DNA of 7,855 nucleotides from Bacteroidales bacterium. Lineage in GTDB: Bacteria; Bacteroidota; Bacteroidia; Bacteroidales; JAADGE01. The notes under the pieces are model-generated. The model saw only the letters and a program-made list of their open reading frames with translations. It was not told the origin of the DNA and ran no database searches. How positions within the stretch are numbered: position 1 is the stretch's first letter; the number at the start of each line of letters is the position of its first letter. The position numbers and the translations under genes were made by a program. The stretch lies in NCBI GenBank assembly GCA_029932445.1, contig JAOZQB010000139.1, positions 1 to 7,855 on the forward strand. The letters run 5' to 3'. Shown here one piece after another: positions 6,331-7,855 of this stretch.

Positions 6331-7092
6331 TTATTTTCCGAATTTTTCTTCCATAGCAATAACTTCGTTTACAATTCTTCCGTAATCAAATGCACCGTTA
6401 CTCTCAGGGGCATATTCAAAAATATCTTGTCCCACTGCAGGGGCTTCGGCCAAAGCAATATTCATCCTTACTTTAGCATTAAACACTCTGTCGTCAAAAT
6501 ACATAATAACGGTATCCAATACATCTTGGTGAAGAATTTTTCTTCGGTCGTACATAACAACAAATACACCGCTGATTTCAACTTTTTTATTAAGCGTTGT
6601 TTTAATACCGTTAACCACTTCAATAATTTTTGCCAAACCTTTTACGGCAAGAAAATGCGGTTGAATCGGAATAATTACTTCATCGGATGCAGCAAAAGCA
6701 TTTAAAGTTAATAAACCTAATGAAGGCGGACAATCAATCAAAATATAATCATAATCATTTCGTATCGGTTTTATTAAATTAGCGATATTACTTTCCTGAT
6801 TTGTCTCTGTATTTAATTCAATTTCAGCGGCTGCTAATTCTGCGGAAGCGGGTATAATATCAAGGTTTTTTCTGATATTTATGGGTTGTAAACTTTGTCC
6901 GTTGGTAAAAGCATCATAAACCGAATGTTCAGCTTCCGAAACACCGAAACTGATTGTTAAATTTGCCTGCGGATCTAAATCTATTAATAATACTTTACGC
7001 CCTTTGTATGCCAAACCGGCTCCGATATTAACAACACTGGTTGTTTTTCCGACACCGCCTTTATGATTGCTGATTGAAATAACTCTGCTCAT
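6331..7092 (-). CDS. parA: ParA/Soj-family partitioning ATPase
   Basis: This 253-residue cytosolic P-loop ATPase is of normal chromosomal ParA/Soj length. The deviant Walker A motif KGGVGKTT is at 11-18, with signature Lys11 and Lys16. Walker A' LLIDLDPQANLT is at 35-46 and Walker B ILIDCPPS at 117-124. The C-terminal half has YDRRKILHQDVLD and NIALAEAPAVGQDIFEYAPESNGAFDYGRI, both characteristic of ParA. There is no N-terminal helix-turn-helix, so it is not a plasmid type Ia ParA with repressor function. Family members bind DNA non-specifically as ATP dimers and are released by a partner's N-terminal peptide. ParB normally follows parA; here a 94-residue protein does, and no parS-like 16-mer was seen. 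A chromosome-segregation role is therefore not assured, and positioning of another cargo is an alternative. The upstream region (7093-7259) is shared with the divergent gene at 7260; its minus-strand promoter is not clear. Confidence 0.93.
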   Translation of the reverse strand: MSRVISISNHKGGVGKTTSVVNIGAGLAYKGRKVLLIDLDPQANLTISFGVSEAEHSVYDAFTNGQSLQPINIRKNLDIIPASAELAAAEIELNTETNQESNIANLIKPIRNDYDYILIDCPPSLGLLTLNAFAASDEVIIPIQPHFLAVKGLAKIIEVVNGIKTTLNKKVEISGVFVVMYDRRKILHQDVLDTVIMYFDDRVFNAKVRMNIALAEAPAVGQDIFEYAPESNGAFDYGRIVNEVIAMEEKFGK

Positions 7093-7259
7093 AATAAGAA
7101 ATCATCTGTTTTATTGAGTGATACGATAGTTTATCTTTTTTGTTACAATAATCTTGCAAAAGTTAAAATTACAAAGTTTTTTTTCAGAAACAAGACAAAA
7201 TAGATTTTAAAAAAATAATATTGTTGTATCTTGCAATAAATTATCTAAAAATAAACACT
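7093..7259. other. Divergent intergenic region between parA and the small membrane protein gene
   Basis: This AT-rich stretch of 167 nt should hold promoters for both directions. The plus-strand promoter is assignable (7205-7234). On the minus strand no perfect TAnnTTTG is present. A short inverted repeat GATA-GTT-TATC lies at 7125-7135, 32 nt before the parA start; with 4-bp arms it may be chance. No match to the 16-bp parS palindrome was seen. Confidence 0.5.
7205..7234 (+). promoter_or_regulatory. Probable promoter for the small membrane protein gene
   Basis: TTTT (7205-7208) and TATCTTGC (7227-7234) are 18 nt apart, the same spacing as in the rpmE2 promoter. Each element is close to, but not a perfect match for, TTTG and TAnnTTTG. 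The -7-like element ends 25 nt before the ATG at 7260, which supports that start. Confidence 0.5.
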
Positions 7260-7781
7260 ATGAAATGTTTAAAATCAACAGTATTGTTTTTATCGATTTT
7301 TCTTTTTCTATTCGGAAATTTAAATACTCTTTATGCTCAAAAAAATTCTGTTAAAACAGCATTAGAATTATCAAAAGGAACTAAAATAAAATATGTAAAG
7401 CCGGGTAAAAAAGTAAAAATTTGGAGCGAAGGTATTAAATATAACATTTGGGTTGACAGTATCAGTCCGGATAAAATATTTACAAATACCGAAACTTTTG
7501 AGATTAATAAAATTGACAAAATTGCCGTTCGTTTTAAAGCAACAATAATTACCGGAAGTATAATCGGAACAGGCGGTTTATTATTTACGGGCTTAGGAAC
7601 ATATGCAATACTTAAAGGACTAAACAGCAATGATTTAGGTGGTGTATTTGCAGTTTTTTTCGGAATTGTTATTGATGCAATAGGTATACCGGTGGCTGCA
7701 ATCGGAACATCTGTTTTTTTTATCGGGAAAAAATATAAAAAATCAAAAAATTGGAAATTTAAAGCTGTTCAAGTTGAGTAG
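7260..7781 (+). CDS. Small exported/membrane protein, function unknown
   Basis: This 173-residue protein is not assignable to a named family by eye. Residues 1-26 form a signal peptide (MKCLK basic end, hydrophobic core, cleavage probably between Ala26 and Gln27 in LYA-QKN). Residues 36-92 are predicted beta-rich (GTKIKYVKPGKKVKIW, then YNIWVDSIS and INKIDKIAVRF). Residues 93-118 and about 126-156 are two Gly- and Ile-rich hydrophobic segments, probably a transmembrane hairpin, followed by a basic C-terminus (KKYKKSKNWKFK). Cys3 lies before the hydrophobic core and is not a lipobox. I chose the ATG at 7260, not the in-frame TTG at 7221, because the signal peptide starts there and the promoter-like element overlaps the longer form. 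It is divergent from parA with a 167-nt gap; no functional link is evident. No terminator is visible in the 74 nt after it. Confidence 0.82.
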   Translation: MKCLKSTVLFLSIFLFLFGNLNTLYAQKNSVKTALELSKGTKIKYVKPGKKVKIWSEGIKYNIWVDSISPDKIFTNTETFEINKIDKIAVRFKATIITGSIIGTGGLLFTGLGTYAILKGLNSNDLGGVFAVFFGIVIDAIGIPVAAIGTSVFFIGKKYKKSKNWKFKAVQVE

Positions 7782-7855
7782 TTTATTGATATAGAATATA
7801 TAACCTAAAATGAGTGATTATCTTCTTCAATAAGCACCAATCATTTGAGCCAAAA

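Noticed and set aside
6025..6705. A 226-codon open frame on the plus strand, antisense to the 94-residue gene and the 3' half of parA.
   Set aside because: It lies opposite two well-supported minus-strand genes, its product is a low-complexity Phe/Ser-rich sequence with no recognisable motif, and no plausible promoter precedes it. It is a shadow frame of AT-rich coding sequence.
7093..7259. Possible parS centromere next to parA.
   Set aside because: By eye there is no sequence close to the 16-bp TGTTTCACGTGAAACA palindrome here or elsewhere in the window; the short GATA/TATC repeat is too small to claim.
7782..7855. Possible terminator or hairpin after the last gene (AATGAGTGATT and AATCATTTGAG segments).
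   Set aside because: Only about 5 bp pair, the loop is long and no T-tract follows before the window ends.

Overview
The window is AT-rich chromosomal DNA, most likely from a member of the Bacteroidota. Three things point there. An identical TATCTTTG octamer, fitting the Bacteroidota -7 promoter consensus TAnnTTTG, precedes three separate genes. The genes lack Shine-Dalgarno sequences and instead have A-rich stretches before their starts. The protein set also fits: a cysteine-free type B L31, a GlmU-like fusion of the kind seen in this phylum, and an Ala-Gln signal-peptide cleavage site. I cannot name the order or genus. No IS element, phage gene, CRISPR array, tRNA or rRNA was seen.

Layout. 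A minus-strand ammonia-dependent NAD synthetase gene (nadE) runs off the left edge. It is divergent from a plus-strand block of rpmE2 (ribosomal protein L31 type B), an intrinsic terminator, and a GlmU-like nucleotidyltransferase/hexapeptide-repeat protein with its own promoter. Convergent with that block is a minus-strand series, in transcription order: parA-type ATPase, a 94-residue protein of unknown function, a threonine-aldolase-family PLP enzyme, and penicillin-binding protein 1C (pbpC). At the right end, divergent from parA, is a plus-strand gene for a small secreted or membrane protein of unknown function.

How they fit together. The GlmU-like protein (UDP-GlcNAc supply, inferred) and PBP1C (peptidoglycan polymerisation and cross-linking) share an envelope theme but are convergent, not co-transcribed. 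The aldolase and pbpC genes are separated by one stop codon and one further codon in the same frame, so they are very likely translationally coupled. A hairpin with a T8 tract lies between the 94-residue gene and the aldolase gene, only 6 nt before the aldolase start codon; it either ends the parA unit or controls the aldolase-pbpC unit.

The most intriguing element is the parA pair. No ParB gene and no parS-like site is visible. Instead parA is followed by a small charged protein whose first 18 residues resemble the ParA-stimulating N-terminus of ParB (GLDxLL motif after a lysine-rich start) but which has no ParB DNA-binding or CTPase domain. This resembles cargo-positioning ParA systems, which use small, poorly conserved partners.
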